Shown here piece after piece: positions 35,228-47,288 of a stretch of DNA of 64,000 nucleotides; within the stretch, counting starts at the first letter, position 1, and every line of letters starts with the position of its first letter. The notes under the pieces were generated by a model that saw only the letters and a program-made list of their open reading frames with translations, ran no database searches and was not told where the DNA came from. Source of the DNA: Accumulibacter sp. (lineage in GTDB: Bacteria; Pseudomonadota; Gammaproteobacteria; Burkholderiales; Rhodocyclaceae); assembly GCF_029255285.1 (NCBI RefSeq), contig NZ_JAPUVI010000093.1, positions 81,029 to 145,028 on the forward strand, in the 5' to 3' direction. The position numbers were made by a program, and so were the translations under genes.

Positions 35228-35770
35228 ATGTTGATCCGTATCGACTGTTCCACACTGTTGCTGATCGACCTGCAGGAGCGTCTACATCCGGCGATTCACG
35301 CCGCCGAGCAAGTTCTCGAGGCCAGCGTGTGGCTGACACGAGTGGCGCAACGACTGGGAGTTCCGGTGATCTGCACCGAGCAGTATCCGCGCGGTCTGGG
35401 GCCGACCTTACCCGCATTGCGGAGTTTGTTGCCGGCTGATGGCATCGTCGAGAAGCTTCATTTCTCGGCAGTTCCGGAAGGTGGCTTGTGGAATGTGCCG
35501 GGTGGCGAACGCGCGCAATTCGTCGTTGTCGGGACCGAAGCACATGTCTGCGTTCAGCAGACCGTGCTCGACCTGCTGGCCGCCGGTCGCCGGGTTTTCG
35601 TCGTCGAGGAAGCCGTCGGTTCACGGCAGCCGACTGACAAGGCGCTGGCCATAGAGCGTATGCGCCGTCACGGAGCCGACGTCGTGTCGCGCGAGATGGT
35701 CGCTTTCGAATGGTTGCGGCGCGCAGGTAGCGAGCTTTTTCGAGAGATCAGTCGCGAGTTTCTTCGCTGA
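35228..35770 (+). CDS. Isochorismatase family hydrolase
   Basis: A 180-residue cysteine hydrolase. The catalytic triad is visible as Asp14 (LLLIDLQERL), Lys in VEKLHFSA and Cys in AHVCVQQT, with the non-proline cis-peptide region GTEAHV. This is the YcaC-like branch, whose substrates are amides or related compounds and are rarely known. It stands alone before pyrG. GGAGGGCAGAG lies upstream of the start. Confidence 0.9.
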   Translation: MLIRIDCSTLLLIDLQERLHPAIHAAEQVLEASVWLTRVAQRLGVPVICTEQYPRGLGPTLPALRSLLPADGIVEKLHFSAVPEGGLWNVPGGERAQFVVVGTEAHVCVQQTVLDLLAAGRRVFVVEEAVGSRQPTDKALAIERMRRHGADVVSREMVAFEWLRRAGSELFREISREFLR

Positions 35771-35820
35771 GGTCCGCCGCCGCCGGCATCGCCGGCGACC
35801 ACCGTCCGGGCGGCAGCCGT

Positions 35821-38352
<2,532 letters not shown>

Positions 38353-38401
38353 TGGCGCGCCGCGGCTGGGTGTCGAGCGATTACCAATCCGGTTCTTTTG
38401 A

Positions 38402-39700
<1,299 letters not shown>

Positions 39701-39722
39701 CTGATTCGGCCGGTTCCGTCCC

Positions 39723-40094
39723 GTGCGCTGGCTGGCTGTCACACTGCTCGTGTTGATCGCCCTGCTGCAGCATCCGCTGTGGTTGGGCAAGGGCGGCTGG
39801 CTGCGGGTATGGGACGTCGATCGGCAATTGCGCCAGCAACAGGAGGCGAACAAGCAACTCGAGAAGCGCAATGCCGGATTGGACGCCGAGGTGCGTGATT
39901 TGAAGCAGGGTTACGACGCGATCGAGGAGCGCGCCCGCTTCGAACTCGGGATGGTCAGGCAGGACGAAGTATTCGTCCAGATTCCGGATCAGCCTGCGGC
40001 CGACAGGACGCTTGCCCCAAAGGCATCGGCAGCGGGCACGCTTGCGTCTAAGCCAACGGCGGGGAAGGAGGCCGTCAAACAGGCCGGACGATAG
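39723..40094 (+). CDS. ftsB: Cell division protein FtsB
   Basis: A 123-residue protein. A single membrane helix (about residues 3-20) is followed by a coiled coil (about 30-75, [18 protein letters not shown] and on) and the conserved [16 protein letters not shown] segment. FtsB forms a complex with FtsL and FtsQ at the septum. The C-terminal Ala/Lys/Pro-rich tail is longer than in E. coli. The position directly after eno is diagnostic. Confidence 0.93.
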   Translation: MRWLAVTLLVLIALLQHPLWLGKGGWLRVWDVDRQLRQQQEANKQLEKRNAGLDAEVRDLKQGYDAIEERARFELGMVRQDEVFVQIPDQPAADRTLAPKASAAGTLASKPTAGKEAVKQAGR

Positions 40095-40276
40095 CGCGTT
40101 TCCTGTCGGCCGCGCTCCGTTCCATCCCGGTGGGCGCGTTGCTGTGGTCCGTTCCGGGCACGGGCAGTCGCGCCGGTCCGGCTGACCGGTAGTTGTAGTC
40201 AGGTTCCGGAAGCTTGGTTAGAATCGGGGCACCCGCTCGCTAGCGTGCGATCGGGATGGGTCTTTGAGGGGGCACC

Positions 40277-40747
40277 ATGCTGAAAGCAGGACAGCCAGCG
40301 CCGATGTTCGTCCTCCCCGATGCGGATATGGAACTCATCGATATTGCCCAGTTTCAGGGCAGGAACAATCTCATTCTCTTTTTTTATCCCAGAGATGACG
40401 CACCGTGCTGTACCTTGCAGGCGACCGATTTCTCCGACCATGAGGACGAGTTCGCGCGACTGGATTGCCGGGTCATCGGCATCAGTCGGGACGACTGTAT
40501 CCGGCATGCGGAATTCCGAGACAAGCACGGGATATCCGTGTCCCTCCTGTCGGATGCCGATGGCTTGGCGTGCGAGCAGTACGGTGTATGGCAGGCGAAA
40601 GAAGTTGGCGGTGTCGAGAAGTACGGCATCGTGCGCTCGACTTTCGTCATCGACAAACAAGGTGTTCTCCGCCTCGCGCTGTACGGAGTGAACGCCAAAG
40701 GCCATGCGCTTCAGATGTTGCGTGCGGTGAAGGAACTGAATTCATGA
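40277..40747 (+). CDS. Peroxiredoxin (BCP/PrxQ type)
   Basis: A 156-residue thioredoxin-fold peroxidase. The peroxidatic region reads FFYPRDDAPCCTLQATDFSD. The second Cys of the pair aligns with the usual catalytic Cys, the Gly before it being replaced by Cys. The resolving Cys normally five residues later is Thr here. It may use the adjacent Cys or an external thiol. It reduces peroxides with thioredoxin in characterised members. It overlaps the slyD start by four bases (ATGA). Confidence 0.88.
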   Translation: MLKAGQPAPMFVLPDADMELIDIAQFQGRNNLILFFYPRDDAPCCTLQATDFSDHEDEFARLDCRVIGISRDDCIRHAEFRDKHGISVSLLSDADGLACEQYGVWQAKEVGGVEKYGIVRSTFVIDKQGVLRLALYGVNAKGHALQMLRAVKELNS

Positions 40748-41244
40748 ACATGCAAGTTGCCAAGAATACTGTCGTTACGCTCGACTACAGCGTTACCGAT
40801 CCCGATGGCGAACTGGTCGACGCCGGTCAGGAGCCGCTCGTTTATCTGCACGGAGGCTACGACGATATTTTTCCGATGATCGAGGAAGCCGTGCACGGAA
40901 AGTCGATCGGCCAATCGGTAATCGTCAAGATGCAGCCTGACGATGCTTTCGGCGAGTACGATGCCACCTTGGTCCAGGTCGAGCCGCGCAGCCAGTTTCC
41001 CGACGAACTGCAACTCGGCATGCAGTTCGAAGGGGTGGCGGAAGGGGCCGACGACGAGGACGAGGACGTGCTGATCTATCGCGTAACCGAGATCGCTGAC
41101 GACCAGGTGGTGCTCGACGGCAATCACCCACTGGCCGGTATGGCATTGGTATTCACCTGTACGGTTACCGGAATCCGTCCCGCCACGGCAGACGAGATCA
41201 GACACGGGCACATGCACGACGACGAGTGTGACGACGACGATTGA
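40744..41244 (+). CDS. slyD: FKBP-type peptidyl-prolyl isomerase (SlyD)
   Basis: A 166-residue protein. An FKBP domain (VTLDYSVTDPDGELVDAG; YLHGGYDDIFP; HGKSIGQSV) is interrupted by the insert-in-flap chaperone domain with PDDAFGEYDATLVQVEPRSQFP. The C-terminal tail is rich in His, Asp and Cys (HGHMHDDECDDDD), a short metal-binding tail. It catalyses proline isomerisation and can deliver nickel for hydrogenase in some bacteria. Translationally coupled to the peroxiredoxin. Confidence 0.92.
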   Translation: MNMQVAKNTVVTLDYSVTDPDGELVDAGQEPLVYLHGGYDDIFPMIEEAVHGKSIGQSVIVKMQPDDAFGEYDATLVQVEPRSQFPDELQLGMQFEGVAEGADDEDEDVLIYRVTEIADDQVVLDGNHPLAGMALVFTCTVTGIRPATADEIRHGHMHDDECDDDD

Positions 41245-41399
41245 TGACTGTTCGGCAAATCGTCGGCCGCTAACGACGGCCTGTCGGCCGTAGTGTCCAC
41301 TCATCGTTGCGCCTGGCGCTCATCGTCTGATCGATGGCGGGCTGAGGGTCGGATTGGTCGAGCCCGCCGTACGGGCTGCGCGCATCAAGCGGACTTCAC

Positions 41400-43448
41400 G
41401 TGAAAACAAGGATTACGACGATCCCGCTGCCCGGGAGGCTGTTGCGTGGCGACCGAGGTCCGCGCGTCGCGCTGGTCGGTCGTCTGCAGACCGGAAAGAG
41501 TACGCTTTTCCGTGCCGCATCGAGTGCTTCCCCGCGCCACCACAGGCTGCTGCGCGACGGTGGTGCCTATGACGAGTGTCTGGTCGACATCGGCCTCGAG
41601 CAGATCTCTCTGGTCGACCTGCCGCCGCTCGCTTCGCTGCATTCGCTGGACGCGCACGACCGGATCGTCGTCAAGTATCTGCTCTGGGGCGACTCCTGGC
41701 CGCCGGTTGCCGCGCACGAAACGGCGCAGCCCGTGGTGGCTTTCAACGCCCCCGACGTGCTGATCCAGGTTGTCGACGCCACGGCCCTTCAGCGGGATCT
41801 CGAACTGAGCTTCGAACTCAGTCTACTCGGCAAGCCGATGGTCATCGCACTGAACCGCGTCGACGAAGCCCGTCGCAAGGGACTGTATATCAACGCGCGG
41901 ACGCTTGCGGATTCCCTCGGGGTGCCGGTGGTGGCGACGGTAGCGCACATGGGTATTGGCGTGGCCGAGTTGTTCGCGGCGGCGCTTGCGGCGGCGCGAG
42001 CGCCGACTGTGCCGCGCCAGCAGTTAGCCAGCACGCCTATCGAGGCGAGCCTGGGAGGGCTGCGCTCGCTGGTCGAGCGAGACGAGGTCGAGGAAGCGTT
42101 TCGCGTCCCCTGGCGTTTTCTGTTGTTCCAGCTAGCCGAGAACGACGGCTATTTTCTGCAGGAACTGAGCTGCCATTTCCCACACTTGCTGCCCGAAGTC
42201 CAGGCGGCGCGCGTTTCTGCCGAGAGCCGCTTGCCGCGTACACTGTCGGACGAACTGCACGCCGACCGGCACCACCGGGCGGCGATGCTGTTCGAGGATG
42301 TCACGCGCTTCGGTGGCGCTGCGGACGCCGGCTACTGGCAGCGCCTGCTCGACGGCATCTTTCTCCATCCGCGATGGGGTTTGCTGGGCAGTGTGGCGGT
42401 TTTTGCGCTGGTCCTGCTGATGGTTTTCAAGGTCAGCACGATGCTTGATGCCTTGACGGCGGCACCTCTGATGGAGTGGGTTCAGCAGTGGCAACCTGAT
42501 TCCACTGCCGGCGTCGTCGGGCGAGCGGTCGCCGACGGCTTGGTCGGCCTGGTCGGCATCGCCATTCCCTATATGCTTCCACTCGTCGTGTTTCTGGTGG
42601 CGCTGGAGGAATCCGGAATCATGCACCGCGTCGCTTTCGTCGTGGACCGGGGTTTCCACCGTATCGGTCTGCACGGCAGCGTCGCCTCCGCCTTTCTCGT
42701 TGGCCTCGGTTGCAACGTGCCGGCCATCTCACTGGTCGCCGCAACGACGAGCGGCAAGGATCGGCTCGTCGCTACCCTGTTGCTTGCTTTCGTCCCTTGT
42801 TCGGCCCGCTCGGCGATCATTCTCGCGATGGGCGGCAAATACCTCGGCGGGCTGGGTGTACTGGCCATTTTTGCGCTGACCGCGATCGTCCTTGCCGTAT
42901 TGGGGCGGATCCTGACACGACGTTACCCGGAGGTGGCGGCGGGCGTGATCCAGGAAATTCCGTCCTACGCGCTTCCTAGCTGGCGCGATGTGTTCCGGCA
43001 AACCTGGGAGCGGACAAGCGACATCGTGACCGTCGTCACCCCGCTACTGGTGGCGGGCAGCGTGCTGCTGGCGCTGCTCAGACACTTTGGTGCCGATCAG
43101 GTGATCAATCTCGTCCTGCTACCGATCAGTACTTGGTGGCTGGGACTGCCGTCACTTCTCGGAGTGCCGATCCTGTTTGGTGTTTTGCGCAAGGAACTGT
43201 CTTTGCTGATGGTCTACCAGGCCCTGGGGAGCATGGAAATCGCGCCTTTGCTCGATCAGGTACAGATCGCTACTTTCCTCGTTTTCCTGACCTTTTACAT
43301 TCCGTGTCTGTCCACCTTCGCCGTCATGATCAGAACGATAGGCTGGCGAGAGGCCTGCTTCTCGATCAGTCTTTCGGTTGGCGTTGCGCTGCTCATCAGT
43401 GGCGTCGTTCGACTGCTGCTGGAGATCGGCCGCGCCTTGCTTCCGTGA
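41400..43448 (+). CDS. feoB: FeoB-like ferrous iron transporter with a diverged GTPase domain
   Basis: A 682-residue protein. The N-terminal G domain has G1 VGRLQTGKST and a G4-like LNRVD, but the G3 DxxG is DLPP, losing the glycine. The membrane part has both Gate motifs, GLGCNVPAI and FVPCSARSAIILAMGG, and about eight helices. FeoB imports Fe2+. The start is a GTG without a strong ribosome binding site. No feoA or feoC flanks it. Divergence of the G domain suggests either an altered nucleotide cycle or a specialised subfamily. Confidence 0.82.
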   Translation: MKTRITTIPLPGRLLRGDRGPRVALVGRLQTGKSTLFRAASSASPRHHRLLRDGGAYDECLVDIGLEQISLVDLPPLASLHSLDAHDRIVVKYLLWGDSWPPVAAHETAQPVVAFNAPDVLIQVVDATALQRDLELSFELSLLGKPMVIALNRVDEARRKGLYINARTLADSLGVPVVATVAHMGIGVAELFAAALAAARAPTVPRQQLASTPIEASLGGLRSLVERDEVEEAFRVPWRFLLFQLAENDGYFLQELSCHFPHLLPEVQAARVSAESRLPRTLSDELHADRHHRAAMLFEDVTRFGGAADAGYWQRLLDGIFLHPRWGLLGSVAVFALVLLMVFKVSTMLDALTAAPLMEWVQQWQPDSTAGVVGRAVADGLVGLVGIAIPYMLPLVVFLVALEESGIMHRVAFVVDRGFHRIGLHGSVASAFLVGLGCNVPAISLVAATTSGKDRLVATLLLAFVPCSARSAIILAMGGKYLGGLGVLAIFALTAIVLAVLGRILTRRYPEVAAGVIQEIPSYALPSWRDVFRQTWERTSDIVTVVTPLLVAGSVLLALLRHFGADQVINLVLLPISTWWLGLPSLLGVPILFGVLRKELSLLMVYQALGSMEIAPLLDQVQIATFLVFLTFYIPCLSTFAVMIRTIGWREACFSISLSVGVALLISGVVRLLLEIGRALLP

Positions 43449-43925
43449 TCTTCCTGGCTGGTCGTGTGCCAACGCTATGGCGATCCTTGCCGCTGCCACC
43501 ATGGCCCGAGTTCACCGACGACAGCCCACCGTGCCGCTCGCCGGAGGCCTGCTGTGACCTCCGGCGAACCCCGGTAGCGTGCGTGTGGGCAGCAGAAGTC
43601 GGCGGTTCGACGGCCGACGCGCCGCGCTCGAAGGGTCGCCGGTCGTGGCCCTGGAAGCTTCTCGCCGCCCAGCTTGACAAAGTGATTGCCAACGCACCAA
43701 GATGCGCCAAGTAGGGCGTCTCTGCGCGGCGGGCAAGAAGGCGGACGGGTGGTGCGGAATGTCCTTCGCCGGCGTCTCTGATCTTGCCACGATGACATTC
43801 TCGGCAGCGAGGCGCGACATCTTTCGGCGGCGCCTCCGTCCGGTAGTCGCCATTGCTTTTCTTGGCTTCCTTGCCTAATGTCGATTTTCTCGTTCCACGG
43901 ATCCAGCGTTTCCCGGACTTGATGA
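43449..43925. other. Intergenic stretch, no convincing gene
   Basis: The longest open frame (minus strand, about 178 codons) is Arg/Ser/Gly-rich and shows no family resemblance. No terminator with a T-run is seen. Promoters for the VanZ fusion gene may lie here. A short Cys-rich stretch (RCRECHRG) on the minus strand is unsupported by a start signal. Confidence 0.45.
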
Positions 43926-46900
43926 ATGCCAAGTGCCTCGATTACCCCTGATTCCGCCGGGCACGACGGCATCGCCCGGCCTACCGGCTGGCTGCTTGCG
44001 TACCTCGCTTTCGTAATCTACGGCAGCCTGGTTCCGCTCGACTTCCAGCCGCATTCGCTGGCCTGGGCCTGGGCCCGTTTCGAGCAGATTCCGATGTACC
44101 GGCTGGGAGTCGAGAGCCGTGCAGACTGGATCGCGAATGGTGTGCTCTATGTTCCCGTCGGCTTCCTTCTTGTCAACCTGTTGGCGGGCAGGGGGCAACT
44201 CGAAAGCCGCGTCTCGAGGCTTGCCTTCGCTATGGTGTTGTCCTGCAGTTTGGCGGTCAGCATCGAGTTTGCGCAGATTTTTTTCCCGCCACGCACGGTT
44301 TCCCTGAACGACCTCCTTGCGGAAGTGGTAGGCAGCGCTGTCGGCATCGTGGTGGCCGCCTATGGGACCGCCTGGTTTCGTGCACTCGTTAGCGTCAGGC
44401 TTCGCGACCACACGCAATTTCTCGACCTCCTGCTGCAGGTGTACTTGTTTTTCTTCCTCGCCCTTGCCTTGTTCCCATACGACTTCGTCTTGTCGACCGA
44501 GGAACTTGCCGCCAAGGCTGCTTCGACCCAATGGAGCTGGTGGCGAGCCGAAGTACCCGCTCAGTGGGGTCTACTGAGGGTTCTGCTGCAACTCGCGATC
44601 GAGGTCTCCACGGCCTTGCCGCTTGGCATCCTTGTGGCGCGGCGGAACAGCTTGGCCAGCGGGCGAGCGGGCGCTGCCTTGCGTTTTGGGCTCTTGCTCG
44701 GTTTGGCGATCGAGCTTGCCCAGTTTTTCATCTATTCCGGGCGTAGCCAAGGGCTGTCGTTGCTGACCCGGGGTTGTGGGTGCTGGCTGGGCGCTATCCT
44801 TTGGCAGCACCGCGAGCGCCTCGCCGAGGGGCGCATCGCCGGACTGGTGCGGCGTCTGACAGTACCGCTGGCGCCGGTTTACCTGTTTTCCGTCCTCGCG
44901 CTCAATGGCTGGTTCAGTCGCCCTTGGCAGGGACTGGAAAATGCCAGAGCGGCCTTGGCCGAACTGCGTTTTCTGCCCTTCTACTACCACTATTTCACGA
45001 CCGAGGCCCATGCCCTGTCGAGCCTGGTTTCGGTTGCGGGCCAATATGCTCCGTTCGGCTTGCTCGCCTGGGCTTTCCGCACTTCCTTGATGGTGCCGGC
45101 AGTAGGCGCCTTCCTGCTGGCGCTGGTCGTCGAGACGGCCCGCCTGTTCATCGCTGGCGGGCATCCGGATCCGACCAACGTGCTGATCGCGCCGGCCGCG
45201 GCCGTCTTCACGGCACTCGTCGTGGCGCAGCTCGCTCGCTCGCTGCAGGCGGAGAACCGGGGGGCCGTGGCGGCCGTCCTTTCTCCGTTTCCCCAGATGG
45301 CCGCCAAGCACCGACCGACTAGCGGGCGCGCCGAGCGGCTCGCGCGAACTCCGGCGACCGCTCGACAAACGAAGGCTGGCAGCTTGGTGGCGCTCGCTTT
45401 CGCGGTGCTGGCGACCTTGGTATGGCTTGCCAATTCCCCACTTCAACCGGTGATCATGGCCCTGCTCCTGACCGCCTTCGCCGTGGCCGTATGGTTTCGC
45501 CCGCCGGTGTTGATGGCGCTGCTTCCCGCTGCGCTGCCAGTCTTCGACCTGGCGCCCTGGAGCGGGCCGCTGCTGATTGACGAGTTCGACATCCTGATGC
45601 TTCTCGGCTTGGCGATTGCCTATGCCCGGACGCCGCAGGCACTGCCCGGCCAGGCGCACGATGTGCCGCTGACCGCTTGCCTCAGCTTGCTGGCGCTGAG
45701 CGTCGGCATCGGCGTGCTGATGCCCTTGTTGCCGTGGCCGGCCATCGACCTCAACGCCTTTAGCGGGTATTTCAGCCCGTTCAACGGACTGCGCATCGGC
45801 AAGGGGCTGTTGTGGGCACTCCTGTTCTGGGGATTGCTCCGTCGCCTGGCGCTTGCCAATCAGCCGGTATTTTCGCTTTTCGCTCGTGGGATGGCGACGG
45901 GATTGTTATTCACCGTCGCGATCGTTCTCTGGGAACGCTCGATTTATGGTGGGCTGACCAGTCTCCACAACGACTACCGCGTGACCGGGCCTTTTTCGGC
46001 GATGCATGTCGGCGGTGCCTATATCGAGTGTTTCTTCGCCGTCGCCGTGCCTTTCCTCATTTTTCTTCTCGCCGGAACTTCCAGCCGGGTGGCGAAGCTG
46101 TTTGGCGTCGGCTTGTTGTTGATGAGCACCTTCGCTCTGATGCTGACATTTTCCCGTAATGGCTATCTGGCCTTCGCCATCTCCTCGCTGTTGGCGCTTG
46201 CCGCCGCACTGCTGGGCGGGCCTGGCCGCTTACGGCGAGTGGCGCCCGTTCTGGCGCTCGGTGTGGCGATGGCCGTCGTGGCCGTACCAATCTTTGCCGG
46301 TAGAGTTGCCCAGGATCGGATAGCCCGCGCCGGTGTCGATCTCGACGCCAGACTGGCCCATTGGCGGGGCGCGCTGGCCATGCGGGACGACGGTCTGGCG
46401 ACGTTACTCATTGGCATGGGCCTCGGCCGCTACCCGGAGATCCATTATTGGCGGAGTCCCGAACCGGGACGGAGCGCTTCTTTCCGTCTCGAGCGTCAGT
46501 CAGACAACACCTTCTTGCGTCTTTCGGCCGGCCAGCCGATTTATATTGAACAGATCGTAAGCATCCCGGCCGGCCTGCCGTATCGGCTGAGGGTCGACGT
46601 GCGCAGTGCGGTTCCCGCGGCCGGGAGCGTGGTCGTCGCGGTCTGCGAGAAATGGATGCTCACTTCCGCCAATTGCGCCGGTAGTATCGAAGTGCCGCTG
46701 GCGAACGCTTCCGGTAGCTGGCAACACTTCGAACAGCCGATCGACGTCAGCCGCTTGACGGCACGCCCCTGGTTTGCCCGCGGCCCGGTCAAACTGACGG
46801 TTTATAGCACCGGCCAGACGGCCGTCGACATCGACGCGCTTGGCTTGAGAGCCGGCAATGGACTGGAGCTGATCGACAATGGGGACTTCAGTCAGGGCAT

Positions 46901-47213
46901 GGCGTCCTGGTTTTTCGCGTCCGACAGCCATCTGTCGTGGCATAGCAAGAGTCTGCCGGTTGCCTTGTTGTTCGATCAGGGCTGGCTTGGCGCGTTGGCC
47001 GTCACAGCATTTGTTGCGTTGAGTCTGGTTCGGGCAAGCAAGCGAGCAGTCCGGGGTGACCTGGCCGCGGCGACCGCCGGCGCTGCCCTGGCAGGATTTC
47101 TGGTACTGGGTTTGTTCGACACGCTGATCGACGCGCCGCGATTCCTTTTTCTCTTCGTCGTTCTCGGTGTGCTCAGTAGTGTACCCGGCGGTTCGCCGCC
47201 GGCGCGACGCTGA
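43926..47213 (+). CDS. Triple VanZ-like domain fused to an O-antigen ligase/polymerase-like domain
   Basis: A 1095-residue polytopic membrane protein. Three VanZ-like modules occupy about residues 20-145 (DWIANGVLYVPVGFLL; IEFAQIFFPPRTVSLNDLL), 180-295 (LPLGILVARRN; IELAQFFIYSGRSQG) and 340-435 (GQYAPFGLLAW; VETARLFIAGGHPDPTN). From about 490 a Wzy/WaaL-like membrane domain follows, with FSRNGYLAFAISS and GMGLGRYPE. A large periplasmic beta-rich segment (about 840-995) ending in DNGDFSQGMASWFF then returns to membrane helices. It probably polymerises or ligates a polysaccharide at the inner membrane. The nearby exosortase-associated acyltransferase suggests an EPS/exosortase context. Confidence 0.85.
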   Translation: MPSASITPDSAGHDGIARPTGWLLAYLAFVIYGSLVPLDFQPHSLAWAWARFEQIPMYRLGVESRADWIANGVLYVPVGFLLVNLLAGRGQLESRVSRLAFAMVLSCSLAVSIEFAQIFFPPRTVSLNDLLAEVVGSAVGIVVAAYGTAWFRALVSVRLRDHTQFLDLLLQVYLFFFLALALFPYDFVLSTEELAAKAASTQWSWWRAEVPAQWGLLRVLLQLAIEVSTALPLGILVARRNSLASGRAGAALRFGLLLGLAIELAQFFIYSGRSQGLSLLTRGCGCWLGAILWQHRERLAEGRIAGLVRRLTVPLAPVYLFSVLALNGWFSRPWQGLENARAALAELRFLPFYYHYFTTEAHALSSLVSVAGQYAPFGLLAWAFRTSLMVPAVGAFLLALVVETARLFIAGGHPDPTNVLIAPAAAVFTALVVAQLARSLQAENRGAVAAVLSPFPQMAAKHRPTSGRAERLARTPATARQTKAGSLVALAFAVLATLVWLANSPLQPVIMALLLTAFAVAVWFRPPVLMALLPAALPVFDLAPWSGPLLIDEFDILMLLGLAIAYARTPQALPGQAHDVPLTACLSLLALSVGIGVLMPLLPWPAIDLNAFSGYFSPFNGLRIGKGLLWALLFWGLLRRLALANQPVFSLFARGMATGLLFTVAIVLWERSIYGGLTSLHNDYRVTGPFSAMHVGGAYIECFFAVAVPFLIFLLAGTSSRVAKLFGVGLLLMSTFALMLTFSRNGYLAFAISSLLALAAALLGGPGRLRRVAPVLALGVAMAVVAVPIFAGRVAQDRIARAGVDLDARLAHWRGALAMRDDGLATLLIGMGLGRYPEIHYWRSPEPGRSASFRLERQSDNTFLRLSAGQPIYIEQIVSIPAGLPYRLRVDVRSAVPAAGSVVVAVCEKWMLTSANCAGSIEVPLANASGSWQHFEQPIDVSRLTARPWFARGPVKLTVYSTGQTAVDIDALGLRAGNGLELIDNGDFSQGMASWFFASDSHLSWHSKSLPVALLFDQGWLGALAVTAFVALSLVRASKRAVRGDLAAATAGAALAGFLVLGLFDTLIDAPRFLFLFVVLGVLSSVPGGSPPARR

Positions 47214-47288
47214 GTCCGGCTAGCCGCGTTTGGCGTCGTCTTGCGGATCGCCGGTTTCGATCGTTGGCCGATGTAGCCCACGTATTGC

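Noticed and set aside
43396-43932. Minus-strand frame of 178 codons after feoB
   Set aside because: Overlaps the feoB end, basic/low-complexity, no recognisable domain and no ribosome binding site.
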